64,000 nucleotides of DNA from Adiantum capillus-veneris (lineage: Eukaryota; Streptophyta; Polypodiopsida; Polypodiales; Pteridaceae), in NCBI GenBank assembly GCA_014529385.2, contig CM043960.1, forward strand, positions 27,729,896 to 27,793,895, in the 5' to 3' direction. Position numbers and translations under genes: made by a program. The stretch's first letter is position 1. Every line of letters starts with the position of its first letter. The notes below the pieces were generated by a model. The model worked only from the letters and a program-made list of their open reading frames with translations, had not been told where the DNA came from and did no database searches. Shown here piece after piece: positions 43,545 to 57,189 of this stretch.

Positions 43545-44907
43545 ATGGCTCTAATGAATGAAATTGTGGGCTCTGTCAAAGACCCAACCTCCATAAAAAA
43601 TACCATGGCTAATTCAAAGTGGAAAGAAGAAATATATTATATTACAATAGCATCACAAAGAATGACACTGAAAGTAGTGGATTGGCCACCAAAGAAGAAG
43701 GCCATCGGCACCGAATGGGTTTACAAAATCAAACACAAGGCTGGTGGCTCAATGAAAAGTACAAAGCAAGGTTAGTAGCATAATTTTTTTCACAAGTTGA
43801 AGGGTTTGATGAGAGTGAAATATTTGCTCCCACATCTTGAATGACCACTATTTGCCTTGTACTTTCTCTTGCGCGGCTATCCATTTTAGAATGGACATCT
43901 CAAGGAGGAGGCTTATATAGAGTAGCCATCAGGGTTTGAGTCACCTCATTCTACTTGGAAGGTTTACATGCTGAGAAAGGCTTTATATGGCCTAAATAAA
44001 TCACCAAGATCATGATATGTCAAAATAAATAGGTTTCTCAATCAGCTTGGCTTTAATAGAAGTGCTTTTGAAGCAAATTTGTATGTGCTAAGAGAGAGTG
44101 GAAAGCAAGTCATTATTATCTTACATGTAGATGACCTATTATCATAGGTGATCATGAAGAGCTCATTTAGAAGATTGAAAGTCTTTGAGCTCCAAGTTTT
44201 AAATAACAAACTTGGGTCTATTACACTATTGTTTGGGGATTGAGTTTTGAAAATCCACAAAGAGCATCTTCATCTCTTTGCAAAAGTATGCAATGGAGAT
44301 TCTACGAGCATTTGGGATGATGGATTGTAAACCTACAAGCACTATGGAGGTAAATGTGAAACTTTCCATGTAAGATTCTTCTCCCTTAGTTGACATTAAG
44401 AAGTACACAAAGGTTGTGAGAAGTTTAATTTTCTTGTGTAATACTAGACCATGTTTTGTAGCTAGTGTTTTGAGCAAGTTTTTCAACCAACCAATGGAAT
44501 CTCATCTGAAGGTGGGAATACATGTTCTAACGTACATTGAAGGTACTTTGGGCCATGGAACTCGCATAAATACTCTAAGTGGGTATTATGACTTTGATTG
44601 GGTAAGAGATTGTGATTCTAGAAAGTCAGTTTTTGGATTTTGTTTCGCACTTTGTTTTGGAGTGTTTTCTTGGATTAGCAAGAAGAAACCAATCATTTCT
44701 CTTTCTTCAATGAAAGCAGAGTATCAAGATTTTTTTTTGGTAGCTTGTGAAGCAATTTGGCACATGAGAGTTCTCATGGGCTTAGGCATTCCTATGGATT
44801 CAGCAACAACACTTCAATGTGACAACCAGAGTTGCATGATGATTGCCAAGAACCGTATCTTCCATGCATGCACAAAGAATATTGAGGTTCACTATCAATA
44901 TGTTTGA
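43545..44907 (+). pseudogene. Copia reverse transcriptase and RNase H remains
   Basis: KKAIGTEWVYKIKHKAGGS identifies RT entry. The middle is fragmented between 43780 and 44400, although ILHVDDLL-like sequence survives near 44120. The RNase H part is open from 44416 to 44907 with SWISKKKPIISLSSMKAEY and LQCDNQSCM. Confidence 0.8.
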
Positions 44908-45131
44908 GAGATTTTTGAGGATGAGATTGTAGGGCTAGAGTATTGTCCTACTGAAGAAAATTGTGCAAATTTCTTCATTAAACTTTGTAGTGCAGATATC
45001 TTCACTAAAGCTTTTAGTGTAGATATCTTCATTGGAGTTCTTAGGAAATACCATTTACTTTGACACCTTTTACAACTCAAAGTTGGTGCAAGGCCAACAA
45101 AAATCATCTTCATGTGCTCATTTGGGGGCGT

Positions 45132-45132
<1 letters not shown>

Positions 45133-45170
<38 letters not shown>
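45133..45170. repeat. (GT)n microsatellite
   Basis: About 19 GT units after TTTGGGGGCGTG. Confidence 0.95.
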
Positions 45171-45173
<3 letters not shown>

Positions 45174-45187
45174 AGTATACTTAGAGG

Positions 45188-45800
45188 GAGGCAATAGGAA
45201 ATGGTATTACCATCATCTATCTTGCCGACTTAGATCTTATAGCAAGCCTTACAATGCTTTGAAGCTAGATTATTTAAACAAAAGGGGAGATGAGGATATT
45301 TTATGTGAGCTTGATAAAATCAAGCAAGGGAACCTGTATGCCAGAAGTTATGTCGAGAAAATCAAATAATTAACCACATAGCTACAAGTACCCCCTTCTA
45401 AGAAAAGAATAAGAGCTTGGTTCTTGAATAGGTTTAGAAGCAAGAAACTGAGAGAGCAAGAAGTAACATCCCCAACAAAGAAATTCAACGATCTAGTGCA
45501 AACCGCTTTGAAATTGGAGCAGCAAGTAAAGAAAGAAAAGGGGCATAAGAAAAGGTAATCGAATGAGACTGAGTCTTCTATTGAAGAGGATTCCAATTCA
45601 GACCTCATTTGAAAGTAAATCAGACGATAAGGGAAAGGGAAAGAAGAAAGGTTCATGGACCAAAAGACTAGAGGAAATGTCCAAACAAGTTGTTGAAATT
45701 GCAAAGACAAGACCTTTAGTCAAGAAGACAAAAAATTGGTGCTTGTAGTGTAGATCTAAGGATCATTTGATTATAGTACTATCGAAATGCATTTGTTGGT
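45188..45800 (+). pseudogene. Retrotransposon gag fragment, class uncertain
   Basis: WFLNRFRSKKLREQEV resembles the LxRFxPxxLREQ segment of Ty3/gypsy capsids. A degraded CCHC box (WCL-stop-CRSKDHLIIVLSKC) follows near 45740. Several stops. Confidence 0.5.
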
Positions 45801-45982
45801 CATTGAGAGTCATCCTAGTTTTGGGTCCTAGTCTACTAGATGCATGGTTTTCCAATAAGGTTTTGACCCTTAATTCCAAAATTCCCCTATCACTTTGTAT
45901 TTGTATTAGAATTTCTTTGATCTACAGACATATATCTTTGATACATTGGTAAGTTTGTTTGGTGCCTAATAACGTTGGAAGG

Positions 45983-46014
45983 GGTGGGGGGGTGGGGGGG
46001 CGGGGGGGGGGGGG
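45983..46014 (+). repeat. G-rich tract
   Basis: GGGGTGGGGGGGTGGGGGGGC followed by a run of 13 G. Possible quadruplex or assembly-sensitive homopolymer. Confidence 0.85.
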
Positions 46015-46603
46015 GTACACACTCGGAACACAAACAATTTGCCTCTCTACAGCTCAAGGTGAACACAACACCCCAATCCACTAGGATTCACTTTCAAAAT
46101 CCTCTTCACTACTAGCAAACCACTGCCTGCACACCTCTTGACTCAACCACATTGTATCAGGTCACGATCCACCACACTCGTACCGTATGACACATTTCAT
46201 AGCTTTTGGTAGAAAATTTTTTTGAGCCAATCAATGCAGCCTTGGAAGCTTTCTAAGAGAAACTTAAAGTAGGAAAAAATATGAAAAACAAATGGAGAAA
46301 CTATCCTTCTCTAGATATGGAAGCAGCTAAGCTTGAATCTTATCAAAATTTGGTAAGAATTACTCAAGAAATGCTGGAAAACAAAAACCCAAGCTTGAGA
46401 GTATAGCAAAACCTGAGGAGCTTGTGATTGAAAATAGTAAAGAGAAATCCGAAGTGGTGGTAGAACCCCACCTTGAAACTAAAGAGCCAGAACTCATAGT
46501 ACCTGACAGTGAAGATGTGTTAGATGGAATTCCATTCGTGGAAGAAGACTCGCTAGGACATTTATGGGAAAACTTGTGAGAGATTAATGATGGGAGCATA
46601 ACC

Positions 46604-47964
46604 TTGAAGTCAGCTCCTATAGAGGAAATCTGGTTAGATAATCTACCTCCTAATATGGACAATGATATGCAATTCTTGTATGGGGATTGCGGCTTTGAAG
46701 CATCAGGTATGTCTAAACCAATGACTCTAAAAACACTACCCTCTTACATAGGAGACAACGAAGATGAATCCATAGTGTGTAAAACAACTCAGATAAAAAG
46801 AGCGGAACAAGCCCTAGAGGTAGACAACATCCATTCAATCATGTCTACACCCATTCAATGCACTCTTACTTTAGGAGAATTGTTAAAAATAACACCATTT
46901 TTATGGAATGATTTACAGAAAACTCTAGAGAAGGTGGGGATAACAAGGATAATTGCAAAAAAAATGGGGAAATTGAAACACGAATTGGATAACAAAGAGA
47001 TTAGATCCGTCCCAATGAACAAAGGCAGAGAATACTTTGAAGGGGAAGAAACACAATCCTTTCGGTGAGATATAATGATGTAGAAACCATGGAAATACTA
47101 GATAATGGGGAAGTCATGGCCATAGCCATAGCCACAAAAGCAGTATTGGAATCATGGAGAAAATTAGCCATTAGACAAACTCGAATGAAATTACAATTGG
47201 CTGATGGACACATCGAAAGACCCTTAGCTGTGCTTGAAAAAGTGATAATTAGTTCCTGTAGAATTGATCATCAACATACTTTTGCAATAGTGGAATTTGG
47301 AAAGAAACTTAACTATGAAATCATCTTGGGAAGACCGTTCATGCGACAGGTACAACTCATCCAGGATTGGGGAAAAAATTACTTGTACCTAAAGCAAGTG
47401 GGATTAATCACAAAGGTCAATCTAAAAGATCACACTTATAGAGATGTCATGAAAACGCCTATACAAGAATTTGACTCAATTTCTTCAGCTAAATCAAAGC
47501 TTCCATCTTGGTTAAACAAAGACACACCTATTTGGATGCATGGAGCCTCAAAAAATGGGAGCTTAAAACTAGAAGAATGTATCTTAGAAAGGGATTGCAC
47601 AGTTGAAGCCTATATACCTGAACCCTTTCCAGAGCATTTGTTTGAGCCATTTGACTGGACTCAAATTTTGGCAACAATGGATATGCGTGTTTATACATCT
47701 ATGCCTACTCAATTTTGCAATGAGGATGACATAATTCCCATACAAATGATCTCAATCATTCACTTTGAAGATGAAGTTCAGGAACCCAAGGACTTACTGA
47801 AAGCTCAACAAGTCTTTTCAGACCTCTATTATGATGCCACAGACGAGTTTGAAGAACATTCAGCTACATCTAATGATTGGGTTAGAAAAGGAACATGTGA
47901 GAGCCAAATTGCTCATATAAGGAGGAGAGGAATATTTTTTAGACTTTCAAAACCAAAAACCTAG
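46604..47964 (+). pseudogene. Protease region of relic B
   Basis: 46604-47068 carries TLKTLPSYIGDNEDES and STPIQCTLTLGELLK, paralleling element A. After a frameshift near 47065, 47065-47964 carries the retropepsin, EILDNGEVMAIAIATK (catalytic D-S-G changed to D-N-G, and an inserted residue pair) and IILGRPFMRQVQLIQDWG. The long open C-terminal tail (to 47964) aligns with the element A tail until about 33400. Confidence 0.78.
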
Positions 47965-48859
47965 GAAGCAGAAATGGTATAGAAGAAAAAGAGACACCAA
48001 AAACTTGAAATCTAGACCTGTGATCAGTTTCTAGAAGAGACAGTTTTTGATGCAGACAGATGCACATGATTGTGTCAAAGACAAAATCACAAGTAGATAT
48101 CTTTCAAAAAACAAACAAGGAACATCAAAACATCAAGGAAAATGAGAAAGGAAACTCAATCGAAACCTAGAAACCAAGATGATGATTCATCCATGACCCG
48201 AGTTGAACGAAAGAAGAAATATTAAGAGTTAAAGAAATTTGTAAAGAAGATGTATACCACTAAAATGGAAACAACAAAAGAAGAAAGTAAAGATGTAATG
48301 ATTTTTCGATTCCATCCCATTACAAGAAATATACTCTCCAAGACTGAAAGATCATAGTCAAACAATCTGTAAGGGAACTAAGAAAACGGGGTGAGTCTAT
48401 GAAGGACCTGAAAATGCAAAGAAGATAGAACGAGCCAAACCTGGAGAAGAGCCTAGACCCACTTACATTGCAAACTATTTGACTGGAGAAGAAGAAGATC
48501 TTTGGCTAAGTTTACTGAAAGAGTACCAAGATATCTTTGCTTGGTCTTATAAAGATCTCAAGGGTGTTGATCCAAAAAATTTGTCAACATACCATACCTA
48601 TGAGAGATGATGCTAAACCAAGTAGACAACGTGCATATACTTATAATGAAACATTTGCCATATAAGTATATGGACGTTATATAAGTATAAGTATAAGTAT
48701 AATGAAACATTTGTATTTCAAATACCACTTTCTATTACAACTAGATTAATTGGGCAATCAGCTATGTATCAACTACTCATTGGAAGGTTATACTAAACAA
48801 ATTGGGATGGAATATTGCTTTTGTGCATTAATCCCGAGGAGAAAAACCAATACCTAAGT

Positions 48860-50243
48860 CAAGCGCACATTACCATAGTAGTACTTCACTTTGCGGAAGA
48901 CCAAACTATGCAACGGATCTTGAGACTTGGAGTATTTTGGCCAAGCATGAGAAGTGATATTCACTCATTAGTAAAAAATTGTCTTCAATGCTAGAAACAA
49001 GCACCCATAGGTCATGTGACATTATTTCAAGTTTCATTTGTTCGTAAATGGAGTAACTATCTAGTTACTTACTTATCAAGCAGAACATTTCCCCAGGATA
49101 TGAGTAAACACTGCCAAAGAGTAATTAAAACAGAAGCAAGAGACTATGCTCTTATTGGAAACCAATTGTATCAAAGAGGAAAGGATCAACATTTGTGTCT
49201 TTGTGCAAATGGAGACAAATATATACCCATTCTAGAACAAGCACATGCTGGATTAGCTGGAGGTCACTTTTCAAGTGAAATCACATCTAGAGCATATTTA
49301 ATGGTAGGCATATGGTGGCCTACACTTTTTGTAGATGCCAAAGAATATAAAGGTGTGATGCAAGCCAACGAGCAAAAATTCCAACCAGTGTAGATAGCAT
49401 GCCTTTAAGACCAATGATGGGGGCTAGAGCCTTTGCAAAATGGAACATAGATTTTCTTGGCCAATACACCCACCTTCTTATAGAACTCAATCTCAATACA
49501 TCATTGTAGCTACAGAATATTTGACCAAGTGGGTGGAAGCTAAGGCAACCAAAAAGAATGATGCTAGAACCACAGCCCCATTCTTGTATAAGAGTGTATT
49601 CACAAGATATGGACTTCCAATATAAATTTTTAGTGATAGTGGAACTCATTTCCTCAATGAGGTAATTGAGTATCTGCTGAATGAATTTATGGTCAACCAT
49701 AACAATTCTGCTCCCTATCATCCACAAGAAAACGGGCAAGCTAAGCACACGAATAAAATTCTTAGCTGGGTATTGACTAAGGTAGTTAGTTTAGCACAAA
49801 CTGATTGGGAAATGAATCTACATGCCACTCTATGGGCTTATAAATTTTCATTCAAGAAAACTTTAAATGCTACACCCTTCAACCTTGTTTATGGTCTTGA
49901 TACCATATTGCCAATAGAATTTCTATTACCGACACTAAGGGTAGCTAAGGATCTAGAGTGGACCATACATGAACCGTTAGAGAGGCTTGAAGATTTATAA
50001 AAGTTGGATGAGCAAAGGCTAACAGCTGTGGCTCATATCTATGCACAAAAACAGAAACAAAAACAATTATTTGATTCACATCTAGTCACAAAAATCTTCA
50101 AAAAAGGGGACCTAGTTTTAGTGTATTCCCTTAAGCAACACATTCCCAAGTTCAAGAAAAGGAAAACTGAACGTTTATCATTGAAATCCCCAAGTGGAGT
50201 AGTTAAGTTGTCCACTCTAGATGGTAGACCAATGACCAACTAG
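48860..50243 (+). pseudogene. Integrase remains of relic B
   Basis: Two zinc-domain blocks occur: LRLGVFWPSMRSDIHSLVKN with CLQC near 48985, and HAGLAGGHFSSEITSRAY with GIWWPTLF near 49310. This suggests a duplication or a junction of two copies. The core continues with KWNIDFLGQ, then FSDSGTHFLNE and HPQENGQAKHTNKIL, where the third catalytic residue (normally Glu after GQ-x) is Lys. Stops at 49393 and 49622 break the frame. The C-terminal part includes KKGDLVLVYSLKQ. Confidence 0.75.
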
Positions 50244-50339
50244 ATTTGTGGATGCCGCTTAAAGAAGTACCACTTGCCACTGATTTTCTAGAAAAGATGC
50301 ATGCAGCAAAGCAAAGAAAGATGAAACGACAACAGGTTA

Positions 50340-50927
50340 TTGATGAAGTCCAAGAGGAAGCTTGACTTTGAGTACTCAAGAGGAAAGCTTCTTTCAACAA
50401 TCAACAAACTCCTATTCCCATCAACTCTTTGGAACCAGATCAAAGACTATGGGAATTGCGGAAGGATGCAATGTCAACAGATGATGAATGGTTGGATGGA
50501 ATGGACCTTCGCATCAAAGTTACAATTGAACAATCATAGCACAAATGCACTGGTAGATACCAGAGCTTGAATGAATGCAGCCCGTTATTCCACGTACAAG
50601 AAAGAAACAAATTTCTCTTTAGCATCGAGAATATCTGCTATCAAAGGATGCAACAAAACTCCAACACCGGCATTGAGAGTAGTCAACTTAAATGTGATGG
50701 TACATGGGTGTTCATGCCCTCATCAATTTGTATGCATACCAGACAAACACATGAATGAAAGAATGATTCTTGGAATCTCATGGATGCGGACGTACAAGGT
50801 AGTACCAAATTGGGACACCAATAAACTCAAGTTATCACCTAAAGGAGGACAACTCATCGTTCCAATTTCACTGAGCAAAGATGAATGGAAAAGAGGCTAC
50901 CCACAAAAGACACAATGGAGTAAGTAA
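50340..50927 (+). pseudogene. Second, different retropepsin fragment
   Basis: One frame with a single TGA at 50568-50570 reads NALVDTRA before the stop (D-T-G changed to D-T-R). It then continues through LRVVNLNVMVHG to HMNERMILGISWMRTYKVVP and LKLSPKGGQLIVPIS, the spacing expected of an aspartic protease. It is not closely related to the protease of relic B, so it probably comes from another retroelement inserted or joined here. Confidence 0.55.
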
Positions 50928-51274
50928 TCTTCTTCATAATCTAGACAAGCAAATGCTACAAGTAGCATGCAAGGATTTAGACAAATATGGGTACCAAAAG
51001 CACAACTCAAGGACAAACCGTCTCAAATTTGGGTGCCTAAAAGTTTATCTACCATACCAAAGAAAGTTTCAAATCTAACAAATCAGAGAAAAACATTGTC
51101 AAAAGAAAAACTAGCACTAGATGGGTTTGGAGGAAAAAGGAGCATTTATCTTCTCCACAAACTGTAAAGCCGATGAAACCTTGGAGAGTTAAGTCTCAAA
51201 ACACTCAACCATAGCAGTTCATCAACAAAAAACCAAGCTACCGGTGGAGAGTTAAAGCTCAGCAACCGTCATCA

Positions 51275-51577
51275 TTGATACCTACAGCTCATGAAATCAA
51301 TGTGCCAAAGCACCCAGCTGGTACAATAAAGCAAAGAGCACACAGACTACAAGATTTGCTCTTTGGGAAACATGAACAGGAAACCTCGACCATAGAAACC
51401 CTTGAGTTACTTACTCAAGACCCAACTCTTGCACAACATATTAGTTTGAATTGCTCTGATCTTCAAAGCATGGTAGAGCCAACCACGGCTATGCATAAAT
51501 ATGATTGTTCAACCCATGCACACAGTCGTCCCGGAGTTCTCCATCTAGGAGGGGTGGAAAGGAACTTCACTAATTAA
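51275..51577 (+). CDS. Short open frame of unknown origin
   Basis: 100 codons (PTAHEINVPKHPAGTIKQRA) without a recognised domain. It follows a stretch (50960-51160) in which QIWVPK occurs twice. Both probably derive from the same retroelement as the protease fragment upstream. Weak evidence for coding. Confidence 0.2.
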   Translation: MIPTAHEINVPKHPAGTIKQRAHRLQDLLFGKHEQETSTIETLELLTQDPTLAQHISLNCSDLQSMVEPTTAMHKYDCSTHAHSRPGVLHLGGVERNFTN

Positions 51578-51599
51578 GAGCAATGCTTGAAGAGGGAGG

Positions 51600-54500
51600 A
51601 AAAAGTTGGATGTTAATGTGTGACTTTTGCAACATTATCTAATAATTCCCTTAAAAAATAATCAACATGGGAATTTCAACTGATAACATCTGCCTGTTGA
51701 GTGTAAATAGTGTATATACTATCAAAAATAGCCTTTTCTACTTATTTTCATCAGTTTTTCTTGATATTGGAGCCTAAAAATGGGAAGATCTACCAAAAAG
51801 TACTATAGCAATTTTTCTCAATGGATTTTCTTAATTGTTGATTTTGTAATTTTCTTTTTTAGTGCATTTTATTATTTTCTTTGATTTTTGCAATAAACAT
51901 GTCAAAATTTAATAATAAATAGCAAATGAGCTCTAATGGAGAAAATAAATATACGCTGATGATCAAAAGAACAAGGCAAACAAGCACAAAAATTTTCAAT
52001 CAAAACGATAGATAAAAGCGGGAAGCCTAAATTAGGCAGCCAAGGCCTGCGTTTGCAAATTCTTGCAGAATGAGCAACGAAATTCGATCGAAGAAATTTT
52101 TGAGTCTAACGTAGATTTCATGGATTAGTAGGACTAACAGGGGAATGTGGGAAAAAATAGTTTGGGAAGTCCGAGTATAGATATCCAAGGTCGCCCAAAA
52201 TCACCTCATTTCTACTAGTCATTTTTGGAGGAGAGAGCTTTCTACCTTCTTCGTGCGTGATTTTCGGAGCTCACATTCGTCCATTTTCAGTATGTTCTAT
52301 ACGGTCGGGTAGCAACTCTAGGCTCAGGAAATAATTCCAACTATGCACGAACTCTTACGACACAAAATTGAACATAGCTGCTTGTCAACTGAACCAAATT
52401 GGACAAGATTTGAACTGTAGCATGCCCCTATATAGTAGAACACTTCCATATCATTAGATGACCATTTGGTAGGGGTCAAGGGGGTCCCAAGTAAATAATT
52501 TAGGTTTTTGCCATGTGCCAGTATTGGATTTTGACTCCAAGGGCAGCTTATAGACAAAGTCTATACACAATGTACCTAGATGTTTCAAGGAAACAATCAA
52601 GGCAAGCTCTCAAATAGTAGGAAACAGCTCAAAGGCTGCAAAGTGTCAAATTTGACATTGAGGCGGTCCGGGGCGGGCAATAAGAAGAGTGGCCTCTAAA
52701 CACCCTTCGAGGATCTCGTGCTGCTCAATTGGGGCTGGGGCAAGCACAATCAGAGACAACAACAACCCACAGAATGAAACCAAACAAGAAAAGGGGCACC
52801 ACCTAGTTGTAGATGCAAACTAGGACGCACGTGATATCTCCTTGTACTCAAACGCACAAAGAGAGGGGAATGCAAGATAGCCACACACACCAAACACAAA
52901 CATTCACCACGCCAGAGAGAGGTAAAGCGTACAAATCAACTTGAGGAACTCAGTCTTAGCCTTAAAGACTAGATGCACACAAAGCTTGATGAGAAATAGA
53001 GAGACAACACAAAACTTGACCTTGTTGCCAATACACAAATTGTCTTAGGGTCACGGGAGCCCTCTCACCGAGCATCCTCTTACAATTGAAAGTTTTGGCA
53101 AACAATTCAACAAGCCCTCAAACCACCAAGCATGAAATGGCACAACAAACTTCAAGGACAATATACCTTCAACCACCTGATGAGCCAACTTATCAAATCA
53201 ATTTGGAGAGAAGAGTCGTAGTTGCAGCATACAATTGCACCCAAAACTATGAATCTTATTTAGGGACAAGAGTAGGCTACAAGTGTGATTGCAAAGTATA
53301 GTATCACTCCACTCCTCTAGATGGCATAACTAACTTCAAGCTTCTCCATGCACCTATGTGTAGTGATGGAATAGAGCACTCACAATGCACACACTCTACA
53401 CAACTAGGCTTGAAGAGTGGTGTGTTATGTGTTGAGAATGGTGTGGTGTAGTGTAATCATATGATATTTTACAAGGGAGAGAAGGGCTCTATTTATAGGT
53501 TTTAGAAGCCCCGATTAGGATTAGGCCTAATCAAGTTTATTTGAAGGAATAAAAGATTATGCATATTTTTATTTTTTTTATGAGGGTGGGTCTCTCTTGT
53601 CCTTTGAGTCACATGGATGTGGGCTCAAGGGAAGAGAATTATTGAGGATGAAAGGAGAGAGGATTGAGTGAATAATTGGGGAGTGCCTACTCTAGTAGAG
53701 GGTGCATTTTACAATAAGGTTAGTGGTTAGTAGTTAGTAATTATCACTAACAAATATTTACAAAATCATTCACCAAATGGTGAGATATATGGTGAGAAAA
53801 GTTAGAGAAGGGATGAGCTTGTAAAGAGAGGTTGAAGCTTTGGAGAAGTTGACATTCACCTCTTTACAGCACCGGAAGAAGAAGCGGTCAGCATGGTGAA
53901 GTAGCGCGTGTCGATGAAGCTATGTTATCTTCCAACCTTGGAAAATTCATGATAAAGCCTTCATTTGCAGAGGTTAACCTTGGATTTTTGCTGATTTTTT
54001 GAAGTTCTTTACAAAGCTGAAGAGAGTATGGTAATATGGACATATATGTAGAGAGAAACAAGGACACCTAGGGTGTAGAAATGGAGGATGAAGGCTATGG
54101 AGGTGTGAGAGATGTGGCAATGGTGAAGAGGGTGAATTAGGACATGGGAGTTGCAGGTTTGGGAGTGGGAAGGAGAGGGAGGAGTGTGTGTGAAAGAGGA
54201 AAATGATAAAGTGGAAGAGGGAGTGTGGCTGCATAGGATGGGCAAACTGGGGTCCACCAATAAAATCATAGCTCACAGCTCGTAGCTCAAAAAAATATGA
54301 AAAAATTTGAGGTGAAAGTTCAGCTCACGAGATACAACTTTTGTTTGTATCACCTTTTCAAATTCAAGGAGCATGTGATCTTTAAAAATTCAGCAAAATT
54401 GACTATTTTTTCCACTGCACAAGGTCCTTGTGAGGTCTTTCTTTGGATGATTCTTTTGAATACCTCCAAGAGTGAGCTCCCCATGGTGCATGCATGCATT

Positions 54501-56262
54501 CCACATACCCTTGACCTTATTTGGTAGGTCTATAATTGAAGATATTGTTGAGATCATGATATAAATGAATAGTACAACTAAGAAAATCAAATATTGAGGG
54601 GTCTAAAAAATATGCACATGTCAAATATAAATAATATAGATGGAAAAAATATAAAGGGGTCAAAATAAATCTCTCTCATTATAAGTCTACCATAAAAAGA
54701 TGAATATTTTTGGTGTTCTGTTTTATGAGAGTAAAAGAGAATAGATCTAGGAAGGAAAAATCACAATAGTGAAAAAATATACACATAAATAAAACTGGTT
54801 TTTTTGGATTTTTGTTGGGATGGAGTTACACCAAAAATAAGAGAAGCTTGCATGAAATTATTTTTATATGGAATAAAGAGTATGCAAAATGGTAAGAAAA
54901 AATATGGTAATGGTGAGTCAATGTACATAGCATAAATAACACACCATAGGTAGAAATATTTAAATAAATACCAAAATAATTATGAAAAATCCTTTTATTT
55001 AGGCCCTATATACAATGAAATATTTACACACAAATGGGCCATAATATACTTATAATTTTTATTTTTAAATTTTTTTTGGCTCAACTAGCCCAGTGACTAG
55101 CTAATTAAGGGTTTTTAAGAAAATATAGGGAAAGTCCCCTAACTCACACACGCCTATGTACAGTGAAATGGTAGGGATAACCAAAATGTTTGAGTGATTT
55201 GATAGGGTGAGGTAGCTTACTATGGCAATTATGGAAAGCCGAAAAACGGCTATCAACATATGAAGTCAAATTGACTCCGAATGGGCCCAAACTGGATGAG
55301 CAGAATCAGGAATATGTAGCGGACAAGTCCATAGCTTCAAAAGTTACTAACCAACTCTACATGCTAAGTAGTCACAAAAATCGGTGATTTCAGAATTGAC
55401 AAGAGCACGAAATGATGCCGACATGACCAAACTTTACCAAATTCATTTTAGGACTTATTTTAGATGTATTAAAGATGTTTAGGTCATCAATTTGTCCTTT
55501 CATGCAAAAATAAAAGTGATTGCTGTAAATAATCACGATTATTTACTTTTGTGAAATTTTGGCTTGAAATTCACCTTTTCACTTCACTTGTCACTTGTAC
55601 ACATCTATTACATGCCACATGTCAAGTATGAGCCAAAATGATCAAGAAAAGTCGTGATTTTGTCAAAATATGCACTAAAGGCTTTTCGGTCCAATTTTTG
55701 GGTTAACTGCTGTCACATTTTTTGATCCAAATCACTCCATATCTCACACACAGACTCTACATCATGCCTAGAACCATTTTGCAACAAAAAATGTACAAGC
55801 TGGTGAAAATGTTCTAAATGATGTTTTCTATTTAATATAAAGGGTGTGACCTAATTCTTAGCGGTTTGAGAGATATAACCAAAACAAGGTTTAACAAACA
55901 TGGATCAACCTCATACACAGTTGGAAAATTCATACATGCCCTCATATACAAAAAACAACCATTGAGAGTGTAGGTACTCTGAAAACGAATTAGAGAGAGA
56001 AAGAGATGATGGATATGGAGTTTAGAGCTTCTTACCGTGATTTACAATTGATTACAGACTATCAAGAGGCTTCTTTCTTTACCACAAGAGAGCACTAATG
56101 AGAGTTATGCAGAGGTTTTCACCACTAAGGTGTTGGATAATGTGCATGCCGTGAGAAGAGAAAAGAAGATAGTAAGAAAGTAGAGAGAGAAGGTCCTTCT
56201 TCTTCTTCCTCCTATGAACGAGAGAGAAGATCTTATGGAGATGGTGATGGAGAGCTTTCACA
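51600..56262. other. Long AT-rich stretch without recognised genes
   Basis: I see only short chance frames. A segment near 55840-55890 (AAAGGGTGTGACCTAATTCTTAGC) resembles 58650-58690 (AAAGGGTTTGACCTGATTCATAG), so part belongs to a dispersed repeat family. 52000-53450 may be LTR or leader remains of the relics to the left, but I could not pair it with anything. Confidence 0.4.
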
Positions 56263-56843
56263 CTACATATAATAGATACATATTGTTGTGCGGTAGTAGA
56301 TGCAACGTACGGCACTAAAAATTATCATCACTAGGGTAGGCATGGTAGTCGTAGTGTTATCAAGAGAAAGATGAGCTAAATTTGGAAAGGTAAAATCATC
56401 GCTTATGAACTCAAAGTGTACTAAGACTCTTAGTGCAACAACATATGAAGGATCCACCAAACTCATTGAGGAGTCTCCATCTGTTATAAAAGTGGTTGTT
56501 TGGTCTTTCCCGTATCCAAGAATCTCATGAGACCCGTTGAAGACATGTTAATCCTTTTGTTCTGCCTCTCCATTTTGATAACCCTATGGATGACATCACA
56601 AACTCTCTATTGTTTCTCCTCTATACTGGTAGCATTTGATGTGGATTGTAGAACGTCTAACTAATACACATGGTAGGTGTGACATGTGTATATGTCGGTT
56701 AAAGTATCCATTTGTAGTTTATAATCACAATTTTTATTTAGAAATGCCCCATCTAGGATTGAGGTGCTAGGGGTGTCCTTTGAAGTAGATGCAATGTGGC
56801 TTATAATGGTTTCACCCTTAGTCAAGAATACTTGATTGCTCAA
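56263..56843 (-). pseudogene. Decayed second copy of the gag-like frame of 36.4-39.0 kb
   Basis: SLVDPSYVVALRVLVHFE with FTFPNLAHLSLDN corresponds to PIDPLYVVSPGVSIPSE with FTFPNLSHLSLEE. ASTSKDTPSTSILDGAFLNK with LTDIYTCHTYH corresponds to ASTSRGTCSTPSLEDIFLTK with LTDLYTSCTYP. Frame breaks lie between the pieces. Confidence 0.6.
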
Positions 56844-57189
56844 TTGTCATGATTGTTGGCATAGGGGTCTTTGACTTTTGTTCTCTTCATTGTTCTATCT
56901 TACATAAGCTTTTGGTTTCCATTTCCCTTGCTCTACAAGGATATAGCACTCAATCATTTGAATTTTGGAAAGACGCTTACCATCAGGTAATATAACTTTA
57001 AAGGGAAATATTTTTTAAAGGTCCAGGGAGTGCAGTGGATAGAATATTCATCTAATGGAAATGGCCTATGAACTTTGAGAATAGCTCGGAATTCAGAGAA
57101 TTAAAGTGAGCATTTTTGTGAGACTACTTTGAGAACATAGAGGGTGAACTTAATTAGAGATAGCAACATAACCATAGTAATTAATTAAC

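Larger units (their letters stand above)
40500..45130 (+). mobile_element. Decayed Ty1/copia retrotransposon
   Basis: A TATA-containing region (CTATATAAGG at about 40648) ends in TTACA at 40899 and is followed by a tRNA-Met type PBS. Pieces then appear in copia order: gag (41030), zinc knuckle (41680), protease (41870), pre-integrase and integrase (42360-43220), RT (43600-43760) and RNase H (44400-44910). A purine-rich stretch (TTTGGGGGCG) near 45122 may be the polypurine tract. I could not match a 3' LTR. Stops and frameshifts are frequent. Confidence 0.82.
46230..50300 (+). mobile_element. Decayed Ty3/gypsy retrotransposon, relic B (relative of element A)
   Basis: Contains the same upstream domain, protease and linker order as element A, then a pre-RT segment (LLKEYQDIFAWSYKDLKGVD near 48510), and integrase from about 48860. 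The RT and RNase H that should lie between are absent. No LTRs were identified. Confidence 0.78.
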
